A DNA stretch of 25,226 nucleotides from CAZRIP01 sp964600165. GTDB taxonomy: Bacteria; Elusimicrobiota; Elusimicrobia; UBA1565; UBA9628. Below, one piece after another: positions 1 through 8,249 of the stretch (position 1 is the first letter of the stretch; the number at the start of each line of letters is the position of its first letter). Under the pieces are notes generated by a model, which saw only the letters and a program-made list of their open reading frames with translations, made no database searches and was not told where the DNA came from. The stretch is taken from NCBI GenBank assembly GCA_964600165.1, contig CAZRIP010000052.1, positions 1 through 25,226 on the forward strand, in the 5' to 3' direction. Both the position numbers and the translations under genes were made by a program.

Positions 1-3000
1 CGGCGGGCGGCGGCGCCGCGCCCCCGGGGCGTTTTTTTTTCCGGGGGGGGGCTTTCCCGGACTTGAGACGCGGCGGGTGTCCCACGCCCCCCCCCGCGAC
101 GGCGCCGCGCAAGGCGTCGAGCGCTTCCTTGAGCTTCGGGTCGGAGAGGTTCGGGCGATGGTCCTTGAGATTGAAGGACGAGCCCGGGTTCGAGATCGGC
201 GCGTCCTGGCGGCCGGCGAGCCCGTCGACGGACGGCGCCGCGGAATCGAGCGCGCGGTCGACGTCGTCCATCGTGAGCGGCGCCGCCGAGGATGAGAGCA
301 GCGCCTCGAGCCGCGCCGCGAGCGCGCGCGTCTCGGGCCGCGCTCCCGCGATCAGCGGCGTGCGCCGATCGCTCGGGGCCTCGACGATCTCGCGGCTCCA
401 GTCGCCGTTGAAGATCACGCGGTCGCCCCGCTTGACCTTCCCGGAGATGAGCAGATCCGAGAGCGGGCCTTCCAAGCGGCGGTCGATGACGCGGTTGACG
501 GGGCGCGCGCCGTTGCGGGGGTCGTAACCCTCCTTGAAAAGAGAATCGATCGTCTCGTCGCGGCGTGGGAACACGAGCTCGACGCCGTGCGTCTTTTTCC
601 AGCTCTCCTCGACGCCCGCGAGCCTCAGCTCGACGATGGCCTTGACCTCCTCGGGCTGGAGCGGCGTGAAGACGTCGACGAGGCTCGGCCGGTTGAGCAT
701 CTCGGGCTTGAAGGGGGACATCGGGAACGGCTGCTTGAGCTGCTCGCGCACGTGCGCGACGAAATCGGCCGGGTCCATCTTCTCGTAGTCGCCCGCGGGA
801 ACGCCGAAGTTCGAGGTGAAGACGATGACGGTGTGCGAGAAGTCGACGGGCCGGCCGAGCGCGTCCTTGGCGGTGCCGTCCTCGAGGATCGAGAGGAAGA
901 GGTTCAAGATGTCCGGGTGCATCTTCTCGACCTCGTCGATCAAGATGATGCTCTCGGGCTTGCGCTTGACCTGGTCCATCAGCGTCTCGGTGGCGTTGAA
1001 GCCGACGTAGCCGGGAGGGGAGCCCTGGATGCGCGAAATATCGTGCTTGTGCTGATGCGCCCCGCCGTCGATCTTGATGACGCCCTTCTCGACGTCCTCG
1101 ACGCCGAACAGCGCGCGCGCGAGCAGCCGCGCGAACTCCGTCTTGCCCGTGCCGGTGGGCCCGAGCAGGAGGGCCGAGAAGATCGGCTTGCGCAGGTTCG
1201 GCTGCGCGAAGCGGCGCTTCAGGGCCTCGACCGTCTGGCCGATGAGCTTGTCGTGGCCGATCAAGTTCTTGCGCAGCAGCGCCTCGATGCCGTCGATGTA
1301 TTCCTGCGTGCCCGCCTGGAGCGAGTGGACCGGCGCGCCGAGCTCCTGGAGGGCGTCCGTGACGTCTTCTCTGCCGACTTCCGTGCGCGCCGGACGCAGG
1401 CTCTCTACCTCGAGGTCCGCGTAACGCTCGAGCAGATCGTCGAGCTGCGGGACGAGGTTCTCCTGGCGCTCGAGGTCTCCTTGCGCGCGCGCCTGGCGCA
1501 GCAGATCGAGATGGTATAAGAGATCCTTCCGCGTATCGAGCAGGCGCGACTTGACCAGCGCGGGACGGATGCGCAGGCGCGTGGCCGCCGTGTCGACCGC
1601 CTTGATCGCCATGCGCAAGAGCGCGTCGAAGCGGAACGCGCGCACGGTGAGCTCGACGGCGGCTTTAGCCGCGCCGAAGCCGATCGTCACGCCGTGCTCG
1701 AACTGCCCGCGGATGCGGTAGACGAGCTCCATCGCCGGGCCCTCGGGCACGGGATCGACGTAGATGACCTGGCTGCGGCTTTCGAGCGCGCGGTCGCGGG
1801 CGAAGAAGCGGTTGTACTCGTCGCGGGTGGTGGCGAGGATCAGCTTGAGGCGGCCCTGCGTCATCACGCGCTTGATCTGGTCGAAGAAGCTGCCGGTGTT
1901 CATGACCGGCATGTCCGGGTCGCGCGCGAGCTGGTGCGCCTCGTCGACGACGAGCACGGTGTTGCCGTCCGCGGCCTCGGCGATGATGGCCTCGACGGCG
2001 GCCGCGAACGCGTCCGGGCTGCCGGCGGCGGCGGCCATGAAGCGGCCGATGTCCAAGAGCAGCACGCGCTGGCCGTCGAGCGGCGTGCCGGTCTTGCCCG
2101 CCGCGATCCGCAGGGCCAGGCCCTCGGCGATCGCCGTCTTGCCGACGCCGGGCTCGCCGATCAAGACGACGTTGTTGTACGCCTTCTGGTTCAAGACCTG
2201 GATCGTCTTGGCCGTCTCGTCGTCGCGCAGATAGATCGGCGGGATCTCCCCGCGGCGGGCCATCGCCGTCAGATCGACGAGATAGTTCGGGGAGCCGTCG
2301 CCTTCTTTCTTCGGGGGCTCCGCGTCCTCGTCCATCGGCGCGGCCCGGGGATCTTGGCGCTTCGGCTGCACGACGCCCGCCATCAGGCCCAGCCCGGCGA
2401 GGCCGAGGCCGCCGGCGTTCCAGCCGGTGAGGGCGTGCAGCGCGGCCGCCGCCGCGATGAACGCGACCGCCATCATCGCGCCGCCCGAGCTCAAGCGGCG
2501 CGCCGCCTTGCGCGGCGCGGGGACGCTCGCCGCGGACTTCGACGTCGGACCGCGCGGGTCCTCCATCTGGTCCTCGAGGAGGTCCATGATCGCGTCGAGG
2601 CGCTCGAGCATCTCCGGGCGGTTGAGGATATTGGCGATGTCGTCGAGAGACATCGGGGAATAGAGATAGACCGTGTCCTTGAGCCGCCGCGCGACGTCGC
2701 CGAGGACGGCCTTACGGTCGAAGGGGCCCTTCTGCCGCCGCGTCATGAACGGCTCGACGAGCGCGGGGAAGATGACGGAGTCGCTGACGGCGTCCGCGGC
2801 CTCATCCAGGTCGACGCCCTGAGGCGACTTTTTCTCAGCGGCCTCGACGAAAGCCTTCGAGAACGCGTGGTCGGCGGCGTGGATCTGCTGGGCGAGCTTC
2901 TCGGCGTCGACCGACTTGCCCTGGGCTTGCCCCAGGAACTCGAGCACGCTGACGAGCTTCTTGACGTAGACGTGGCCCGCCCACGGCGCGGCCGCGCCCT

Positions 3001-4231
3001 TGACCAGGCGCCAGAGGTCGTCCGGCGCTTCTCCTCGGGAAAAATAACGGCTCCAGCGCTTGAACGCGCGGTAGAGGCCGCGCTGCAGGCGCGGGTCGCC
3101 GGATTCGTAGAGCGGGCGCAGCGCGCCGGCGTCCGGGACGGATTTCACGAGCTCGCGCGCGATGGTCGCGTAGCCCGCGGCGCGCTCGGGCTCGGACAGC
3201 TCGGCCGCGGCGGGCGGCAGGGCCGCGAAAGCGAAGACGAGGGCGTCGCGGCGGGCCGCGAGGCCGGGGAATCGGCGGGAGATCGGCGTGGCGTCGTGGA
3301 AAAGGGCGCGGTTGTCGAAGAGGAGCATCTCTCCGGAGCCGAGGGTGCCGCGCAAGACGGTCTCGCCCGAGGCTTTCGTGAGGACGCTCTCGCCGCCTTT
3401 CGCGTTGCGCCGTCCCACGGCCCAGACCGCGAGATAATCGGCGTGCGGGTCCTGGTGCGCGCCTTCCGTGACCGCGCCGTCCTCGACGCGCATCTGGTGC
3501 ACGGAGACGCGGACGCCGCGCGCGCGCACGGATTGCGGCAAGCGCGAATAAAGCGACTCGACGAGCGCGCGGAACTGGGGGTCGCGCACGACCTCGGGCG
3601 CGATGCCGGGCAATCGGGCTTCGGCGGATTTCGCTAAGAAGGTCGCGCCGGGAGTGGCGCGGATCTCTATCGCGCCGTCCGCGCCGGGGCGGAGCTCGAG
3701 CTCGGCCGCGGCGCGCGCGCGCCGCCCGAGGGCCGCCGGCCGGTGCGCGTCGGGCGCCAGGCGCGCGAAGGACGCCGAGAGCCGCGCGCGCAGGCCGCTA
3801 TAAGAGGAAACGTCGAAAGTCTGGGTCGGCAGCTCGGGGGCCGAGGCGGCCACGGCGTCGGCGCCGACGGGGGAGGCGCCGGAATAGACGGCGTCGAGCG
3901 AGGTCGTCGCCGTCTCGCCCGAGGACTGCGGCCGGACGGCCGTCTGCGCGGCCATGGACGCTTGGGCGGCCTGGACGTTCGCGGCCGGCTGAGCCTGAAC
4001 GGCGGCCTGCGCCGCCGGCGCGGGAGCGAGTGCTTCGATCTGTAAAGCGGGAGAGACCGCGAGGGGCTGCGTCAGCGCGGGGAGCGCGCCGGGCAGGACC
4101 GGAAGCGCCGGAGCCGCCGGGCTCTCGAGGACCTCGACGGGCTTCTCCAAAGCCGCGGCGAGCGCCGGCGAGGGCGCGGTCAAAGCGGCGATCAAAGCGC
4201 AGGCGAGCGCCCGGCGCAGCCGTGTGAGCAT
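1..4231 (-). CDS. Signal peptide - 2OG-Fe(II) dioxygenase (IDO/BsmA-like) - Clp/Hsp100 AAA+ ATPase fusion, C-terminus cut by window edge
   Basis: The frame is open from ATG at 4231 to base 1, giving at least 1,410 residues. Residues 1-26 form a signal peptide (basic start, then ALACALIAAL, ending ALAA). An Ala/Pro/Gln-rich linker follows to about 130. Residues about 135-340 match the 2OG-Fe dioxygenase family of Bacillus isoleucine dioxygenase: VHQMR at 244-248, iron ligands H259 and D261 (HQD), GGES shortly after, distal H312 in FHDATP, and RRDALVFAF at 327-335. A hydrophobic stretch lies at about 585-622. The first AAA+ domain has Walker A GEPGVGKT (692-699) and Walker B VVDEAH (761-766). 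A short ClpC-like middle region covers about 890-960. The second AAA+ domain has GPTGTGKT (1024-1031), pore loop GSPPGYVG (1070-1077), Walker B ILIDE with D1099, and the RNGARPVNR sensor-2 region near 1240. No Clp N-domain is visible. The likely role is ATP-driven protein remodelling coupled to an oxidation; the substrate is unknown. Domain calls are firm, the joint function is inference. Confidence 0.9.
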   Translation of the reverse strand, partial: MLTRLRRALACALIAALTAPSPALAAALEKPVEVLESPAAPALPVLPGALPALTQPLAVSPALQIEALAPAPAAQAAVQAQPAANVQAAQASMAAQTAVRPQSSGETATTSLDAVYSGASPVGADAVAASAPELPTQTFDVSSYSGLRARLSASFARLAPDAHRPAALGRRARAAAELELRPGADGAIEIRATPGATFLAKSAEARLPGIAPEVVRDPQFRALVESLYSRLPQSVRARGVRVSVHQMRVEDGAVTEGAHQDPHADYLAVWAVGRRNAKGGESVLTKASGETVLRGTLGSGEMLLFDNRALFHDATPISRRFPGLAARRDALVFAFAALPPAAAELSEPERAAGYATIARELVKSVPDAGALRPLYESGDPRLQRGLYRAFKRWSRYFSRGEAPDDLWRLVKGAAAPWAGHVYVKKLVSVLEFLGQAQGKSVDAEKLAQQIHAADHAFSKAFVEAAEKKSPQGVDLDEAADAVSDSVIFPALVEPFMTRRQKGPFDRKAVLGDVARRLKDTVYLYSPMSLDDIANILNRPEMLERLDAIMDLLEDQMEDPRGPTSKSAASVPAPRKAARRLSSGGAMMAVAFIAAAAALHALTGWNAGGLGLAGLGLMAGVVQPKRQDPRAAPMDEDAEPPKKEGDGSPNYLVDLTAMARRGEIPPIYLRDDETAKTIQVLNQKAYNNVVLIGEPGVGKTAIAEGLALRIAAGKTGTPLDGQRVLLLDIGRFMAAAAGSPDAFAAAVEAIIAEAADGNTVLVVDEAHQLARDPDMPVMNTGSFFDQIKRVMTQGRLKLILATTRDEYNRFFARDRALESRSQVIYVDPVPEGPAMELVYRIRGQFEHGVTIGFGAAKAAVELTVRAFRFDALLRMAIKAVDTAATRLRIRPALVKSRLLDTRKDLLYHLDLLRQARAQGDLERQENLVPQLDDLLERYADLEVESLRPARTEVGREDVTDALQELGAPVHSLQAGTQEYIDGIEALLRKNLIGHDKLIGQTVEALKRRFAQPNLRKPIFSALLLGPTGTGKTEFARLLARALFGVEDVEKGVIKIDGGAHQHKHDISRIQGSPPGYVGFNATETLMDQVKRKPESIILIDEVEKMHPDILNLFLSILEDGTAKDALGRPVDFSHTVIVFTSNFGVPAGDYEKMDPADFVAHVREQLKQPFPMSPFKPEMLNRPSLVDVFTPLQPEEVKAIVELRLAGVEESWKKTHGVELVFPRRDETIDSLFKEGYDPRNGARPVNRVIDRRLEGPLSDLLISGKVKRGDRVIFNGDWSREIVEAPSDRRTPLIAGARPETRALAARLEALLSSSAAPLTMDDVDRALDSAAPSVDGLAGRQDAPISNPGSSFNLKDHRPNLSDPKLKEALDALRGAVAGGGVGHPPRLKSGKAPPRKKKRPGGAAPPPA

Positions 4232-4273
4232 TCCCACAGGATAAGCGCAACGGCTGCGATGGAAAAGGGGCGT

Positions 4274-4304
4274 TGGGCCCAGGCGCCCGCGCTCAATGGG
4301 CCCA
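4274..4304 (-). terminator. Possible hairpin between the TPR gene and the Clp fusion gene
   Basis: Two copies of TGGGCCCA (4274-4281 and 4297-4304) can pair around a 15-base loop. Read leftward, the hairpin lies just after the TPR gene stop and is followed by ACGCCCCTTTT, a weak T tract. It could end the DctP-TPR transcript or act as an attenuator ahead of the Clp fusion gene. The rest of the 89-base gap (4232-4320) shows no convincing promoter. Confidence 0.35.
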
Positions 4305-4320
4305 GTGAAAAGCGGGTCCG

Positions 4321-7113
4321 CTACGGCGCGAGGGAGCGCCGCAGGCTCTCCAGCTGGGCGTAGACGTCCTCGGCCCCGGACGAGGCGCGCGAGAGCGCTT
4401 TGTCGGCGACGGCGATGGCCTCGCCCGTGCGCTTTTGCGCCGCCAGCGCGTAGGCCAGGCTGAGCGCGGCCTCCGGGTAATCCTGCTGGAGCTCGAGGGC
4501 GCGGCCGAAGTCCGAGATCGCGGCGTCGCGCTCTCCGGCGCGGTAGCGCGCCACGCCGCGGTCGACGTAGAGGTGGGCGAGCTTCGGAAAGCGCTCCAAG
4601 CAGGCGTCGAAGTAGGAAGGCCCGAGCAGGTCGGGAGAAGGACGATCGTCGCCGCAGGCGGCGGCCGCGTCGGTTTTGATCGCGGCTTGAAATTCCGCGC
4701 GCGCTCCCGCCTCGTCTTTCGCGAGCGATTTCGCGGCGCCGCGCAGCACGCGCCAAGCCGCGCGCGAGCCGGGGTCGGGCTCGCGCGAAAGAGCGGCGAG
4801 CGCCGCGCCGGGACGGCCCGCGAAGAGCTCGAGCGTCGCGAGATCCCGGCGCGCCGCGAAGAGCTCCGGCGTCAGGGAAAGCGCTTGCGCGAGGCTCGTC
4901 CGCGCGCCCGCCTCATCCTTGAGCTGGCGCTGAACGGAGGCTTTGCGCCGCCAGGCGTCGGCTCGTTCGGCGGCGGGGGCCCGGGATAGAGACTCGACGA
5001 GACGGCCGGCGTAGGTCAGCGCGCTCTCGGGCCGTCCGGCGGCCAGCGCGATCTGGATCGCGTCGGCCAGGGCGCGCGCGTCGCCGGGTTCCACCGCGAG
5101 CAGGCGCCCGACGAACTCCAGCGCCGCCGAGGGACGGCCGGCGTCGCGCTCGATCTGCGCGGCCTGCCGCAGCGCCTCGGAGTCGTCCGGGACAAGCGCC
5201 AGCGCCGAGGCCGCGCTGGCGCGGGCTCCGTCAAGATCCTTGAGCTCGTGCTGGAGCCGAGCTCTGCGACGGTACAATTCGGCCAGGCGGCGGGGGGCCG
5301 CGCCGTCCAGGCTCTTGAGCAAGCGGTCGAGAAGAGACAGGGCCTTGCGCGGGTCCGCGCGCTCGGACGCCCGCTCCTCGGCGTCGGCCCGCGCCTCGGC
5401 CTCATCGCGGGACGAGCGCTCGATCCGGGCGGCTTCCCGCAGCGCGTCCCGGCTGTCGGGCGAAAGCGCCAGCGCCTCGCGCACGGTCGACCGCGCCGAC
5501 GCGTAGTCCTTGAGCTCGAGCTGGAGCTGAGCCTTCTGCGCGAGCGCGGCGGCGCGCTCCGAAGGCGGCGCGTGCTCCGAGCTCTTCACGAGCCGCTCGA
5601 TGAAGGGCAAGGCGTCCCGCGGGCGTCCCGACAGGCGCTCCACCGTCACGGCCTCTCGCAGCGCTTCGGCATCCTCGGGCGCCGCGTTCAACGCCGCCGC
5701 GACGCTCGTCTCGGCGCCGCGGTAGTCCTTGAGCTGGCGCTGGGCCTGCGCTTTCCGCCGCAGGATCGCGGAGCGGTCCCGCGCGGCGGCGGGCTTGAAA
5801 TCGCGCAGGAGCCGCTCGATGTGCTCCAGAGCCCTCCGAGACTGGCCCATCTCGTACTCGATCTGCGCCGCGTTGTCCAGGATGTTCGCGGCGACGTCCC
5901 CGGAGAGGGCGGCGTCGATCTCCGCCAAGGCGCCCGCCTGATCGCCGACGTCCGACTTCGCGCGGGCGAGCTCGATGCGGATGTCGGAGGGAGCGGCCTG
6001 CTGGTACGGCGCGGGGATCTTCCAGCGCGCCAGGTCCGAGATCACGGCCAGATCGTGCGTCGACATGAGCCAGGCCGCCAGGATGCATTGCTTCGCCTTC
6101 TCCGTCTCGCCGAGATCGCTCCACGCTTCTGCTATCGAGCGGTAGGCGGAGGCTCTCTGCCACTCGGGAGCCGCGTCGACGGCCAGCGTGAACCGCTCCG
6201 CCGACTCCTTGGCCTCCGGCAGCCGCTTTTCGCGGCGGCGCAGGGCGACGAGCTCGCGCAGCGCGTCGAGATCGTCCGGGTCCGCCGCGAGGGCTTTCTC
6301 CAGTTCGGTCTCGCCGCGCGGCCTTCGGGCGGGCGGCGCGGCGGCGGCGGAGCGCGGGGGCGCGGCCTGCGGCAAGCCCGCTCTGCGCCGCGCGTCCGCG
6401 AGCGCGCGCAAGGCGTCGAGATCGTCGGGGTCGGCGTCCAAGGCCCGGCGCAGGCTCTCCTCGGCCATGGCCTCGTCGCCGAGCTCGGTCCAGACGCGCG
6501 CGGCGCGGCGGTAGGCGTCGGCGCGCAGCCAGGAGGGCGCGCGGCCGGCCGCCTCGAGCGCGCGGCGGGCGTAGTATTTAGCCTTCGAAGGCTCGCCGCG
6601 CAGGAGCGCGGCCATGTCGTGGAGGCCGTCGAAGTCGTCGGGCCTGAGCTCGAGCGCGCGCTCGAGGCCGCCGCGCGCGTCGCCGTCCTTGTCCAGGTCG
6701 CGCTGGATCTCGGCGGCCAGGCGCAGGGCCTCGGCCTTGCGCCGCGCGGTCGGCGCCGAGCGCGCGGCGGAGAGCGCGTAGGGCAGGGCCTGCTCGGGCG
6801 TCTCGCGCAGGATCTCCGCCAGAGCGTAGGCCGCCGCGGCGTCGGCGGAGTCTTCCTTCAGAGCGCGCTCGAAGCGGTCGCGCGCGCCGGGGTAATCTCC
6901 GAGCGCCGCGCGGATCCGGCCGCCCGTGCGCAGAGCTCCGCAAGCGTCGGCTTCGCGCGCCAGCCGCCACAAATAATCCTCGCCGGGGCGCTGAAGCAGA
7001 CGGCTATTCAAGGAACCGCAGTCTTGGGGGCCGGAAAGGACGGCACCTCGCGCGGCCGGGGACTGCAGCGCCGCCGACAGCAGCAGGACCGCCGCGGCGG
7101 TCCTGGGCGTCAA
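4321..7113 (-). CDS. Secreted TPR-repeat protein, partner of the adjacent TRAP-type binding protein
   Basis: A 930-residue protein. I place the start at TTG 7113 because the frame upstream lies inside the DctP gene, the TTG overlaps the DctP stop (TTGA), and a signal peptide follows at once (AAAVLLLSAAL, cleavage near residue 22). The rest is almost entirely helical TPR repeats rich in Ala, Arg and Glu. Near-duplicate units ADPDDLDALR occur in the first half. A module beginning with an LKD motif recurs at residues 461, 534, 624 and 731, each followed by an A-L-P-D-AL pattern and often GRP.AL. It has no catalytic motif. Small TPR proteins partner DctP-type binding proteins in Treponema (TatT with TatP); the overlap here suggests a similar partnership, although this protein is far larger. 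A general periplasmic scaffold is the alternative. Confidence 0.85.
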   Translation of the reverse strand: MTPRTAAAVLLLSAALQSPAARGAVLSGPQDCGSLNSRLLQRPGEDYLWRLAREADACGALRTGGRIRAALGDYPGARDRFERALKEDSADAAAAYALAEILRETPEQALPYALSAARSAPTARRKAEALRLAAEIQRDLDKDGDARGGLERALELRPDDFDGLHDMAALLRGEPSKAKYYARRALEAAGRAPSWLRADAYRRAARVWTELGDEAMAEESLRRALDADPDDLDALRALADARRRAGLPQAAPPRSAAAAPPARRPRGETELEKALAADPDDLDALRELVALRRREKRLPEAKESAERFTLAVDAAPEWQRASAYRSIAEAWSDLGETEKAKQCILAAWLMSTHDLAVISDLARWKIPAPYQQAAPSDIRIELARAKSDVGDQAGALAEIDAALSGDVAANILDNAAQIEYEMGQSRRALEHIERLLRDFKPAAARDRSAILRRKAQAQRQLKDYRGAETSVAAALNAAPEDAEALREAVTVERLSGRPRDALPFIERLVKSSEHAPPSERAAALAQKAQLQLELKDYASARSTVREALALSPDSRDALREAARIERSSRDEAEARADAEERASERADPRKALSLLDRLLKSLDGAAPRRLAELYRRRARLQHELKDLDGARASAASALALVPDDSEALRQAAQIERDAGRPSAALEFVGRLLAVEPGDARALADAIQIALAAGRPESALTYAGRLVESLSRAPAAERADAWRRKASVQRQLKDEAGARTSLAQALSLTPELFAARRDLATLELFAGRPGAALAALSREPDPGSRAAWRVLRGAAKSLAKDEAGARAEFQAAIKTDAAAACGDDRPSPDLLGPSYFDACLERFPKLAHLYVDRGVARYRAGERDAAISDFGRALELQQDYPEAALSLAYALAAQKRTGEAIAVADKALSRASSGAEDVYAQLESLRRSLAP

Positions 7114-8177
7114 CGCCCTGCCAGGTCTACGGCGACCGCGGGTTGGGCCGGGCCGTCCGCGGTGGCGCGGATCCGCCGCAGGAAGTCTTTGCCGATCAGG
7201 CCCTCGATCGAGGAGGCGTAGGCCGGAGCCAACGCTTTCTCGAAGCCGCGCTTGCCCTCCGCGTTGAGGTAGACCGGTCGCACGCCCTGGCCCACCATCG
7301 CGCGCTTGGCCCGCTCGTTGAGCTCGATGGTCAGCGCGCGCTCGACCCGGCCCGACTCGCGCGAGGCGTCGCTGATCAGCGTCCGGTACTCGGCCGGCAG
7401 ACTCTTGAAGAACTTCTGGTTGATGTAGGTCACGCTGACCAGGTACGTCGAGTTCGGCATGCTGAAGTAGCGGAAGCCCTGGTCGAGCGCCGCGCGCTCG
7501 AAGTTGCGCCACGTGATCACCGCCGCGTCGAGCTCGCCGGAGCGCGACGCGGGCAGGATGTTGCCCAGGTTGTGCTTGATCGTCACCGGCTTGGCCCCGA
7601 GGCCGGTAAGCCACGCCTCGTTGAGCGCGTCGCCGTACACGCCCACCTTGAGCCCCTGTAAATCCTCGGGCTTGCGGATCTCGCGGTCCACGCTCGCCAC
7701 GCCGCTGCCCCCGCCGCTGTAGGTGAACGAGAGTCCCTGCATGCCGTGCGCCTGGAAGCCGTCGAGCAGCTCCTGGCCGAGCGGCCCCTCGATGACCCCT
7801 TCCATGTGGCGGTAGTCGCGGAAAAGATAAGGCGCCTCGAAGGCGTAGAGCCGGGGATCGAGCCCGCCGACCACGTCGGTGAAGGAGTGGCCCATCTCGG
7901 CCTCGCCTTTCTCGACCATCGCGGCGACGTTCGAGCCGGCGCCCAGGCCGGCGCTCAGGTCGTCTCTGTCCGCGATGACCAGCTCGACCGAGACGTCGCC
8001 GTGGCTCTTGGTCTCGACCTCTTTCTTGAAGTTCAGCGCGGCTTCCTCGAAATAGTCGAGGTTCTTGTGCCCCAGATACCAGCGGATCTTGTATTTGGCC
8101 TCGGCATGAGCGGAGGGAGCAAAACCCAGCAGCGAGGTCGCCGCGAGGGCGAAAACGGCGAGAATGCGGATTCTCAT
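7110..8177 (-). CDS. TRAP transporter solute-binding protein, DctP family
   Basis: A 355-residue periplasmic protein with a clear signal peptide (LAVFALAATSLLGF, AHA cleavage at 25). The body has the DctP-family layout: an early W-Y-L-G-H strand, the long EEAALNFKKEVE helix, the APYLFRDYRHME segment, the EDLQGLKV strand near 172-178 and the NLGNILPASRSGELDAA segment that shapes the binding pocket. In most family members the LKxRxP strand carries an arginine that binds the substrate carboxylate; here that place reads LKVGVYG (glycine 179), so the ligand may not be a simple carboxylate. ATG 8177 is supported by GGAGG six bases upstream and a strong promoter. The gene overlaps the following TPR gene by four bases. 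No DctQ or DctM membrane subunit is present in the window, so its permease must be elsewhere. Confidence 0.9.
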   Translation of the reverse strand: MRIRILAVFALAATSLLGFAPSAHAEAKYKIRWYLGHKNLDYFEEAALNFKKEVETKSHGDVSVELVIADRDDLSAGLGAGSNVAAMVEKGEAEMGHSFTDVVGGLDPRLYAFEAPYLFRDYRHMEGVIEGPLGQELLDGFQAHGMQGLSFTYSGGGSGVASVDREIRKPEDLQGLKVGVYGDALNEAWLTGLGAKPVTIKHNLGNILPASRSGELDAAVITWRNFERAALDQGFRYFSMPNSTYLVSVTYINQKFFKSLPAEYRTLISDASRESGRVERALTIELNERAKRAMVGQGVRPVYLNAEGKRGFEKALAPAYASSIEGLIGKDFLRRIRATADGPAQPAVAVDLAGR

Positions 8178-8183
8178 TTGAGG

Positions 8184-8188
8184 CCTCC
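8184..8188 (-). promoter_or_regulatory. Shine-Dalgarno site of the DctP gene
   Basis: GGAGG on the minus strand lies six bases before ATG 8177. It is the clearest ribosome binding site in the window and fixes this start. It contrasts with the leaderless-looking starts nearby. Confidence 0.85.
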
Positions 8189-8209
8189 GTTGGAGCGCCG
8201 ATTTACGTC

Positions 8210-8238
8210 ACTTTAACAGGGATTCCCGCTATTGTCAA
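8210..8238 (-). promoter_or_regulatory. Sigma-70-type promoter of the DctP-TPR operon
   Basis: On the minus strand a perfect -35 box TTGACA (8233-8238) is followed by a 17-base spacer and the -10 box TAAAGT (8210-8215), four of six bases matching consensus. The predicted start near 8203 leaves a leader of about 25 bases that contains the GGAGG site. The element sits in the 72-base gap after the glycosyltransferase gene, so the operon can be transcribed independently. Confidence 0.8.
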
Positions 8239-8249
8239 GATTTCTCGCG

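Noticed and set aside
1694..3637. A 647-codon open frame on the plus strand opposite the Clp fusion gene
   Set aside because: It is the antisense shadow of the dioxygenase-Clp frame, whose protein has clear family motifs. The plus-strand translation is Arg/Ala/Gly-rich with no recognisable domain, as expected in GC-rich DNA.
5248..7221. A 657-codon open frame on the plus strand opposite the TPR gene
   Set aside because: It is an antisense shadow. The minus strand gives regular TPR repeats with a signal peptide.
7114..7614. Extending the TPR protein upstream by 167 residues in frame
   Set aside because: That stretch lies entirely inside the DctP gene, its translation is low-complexity, and a signal peptide begins exactly at TTG 7113.
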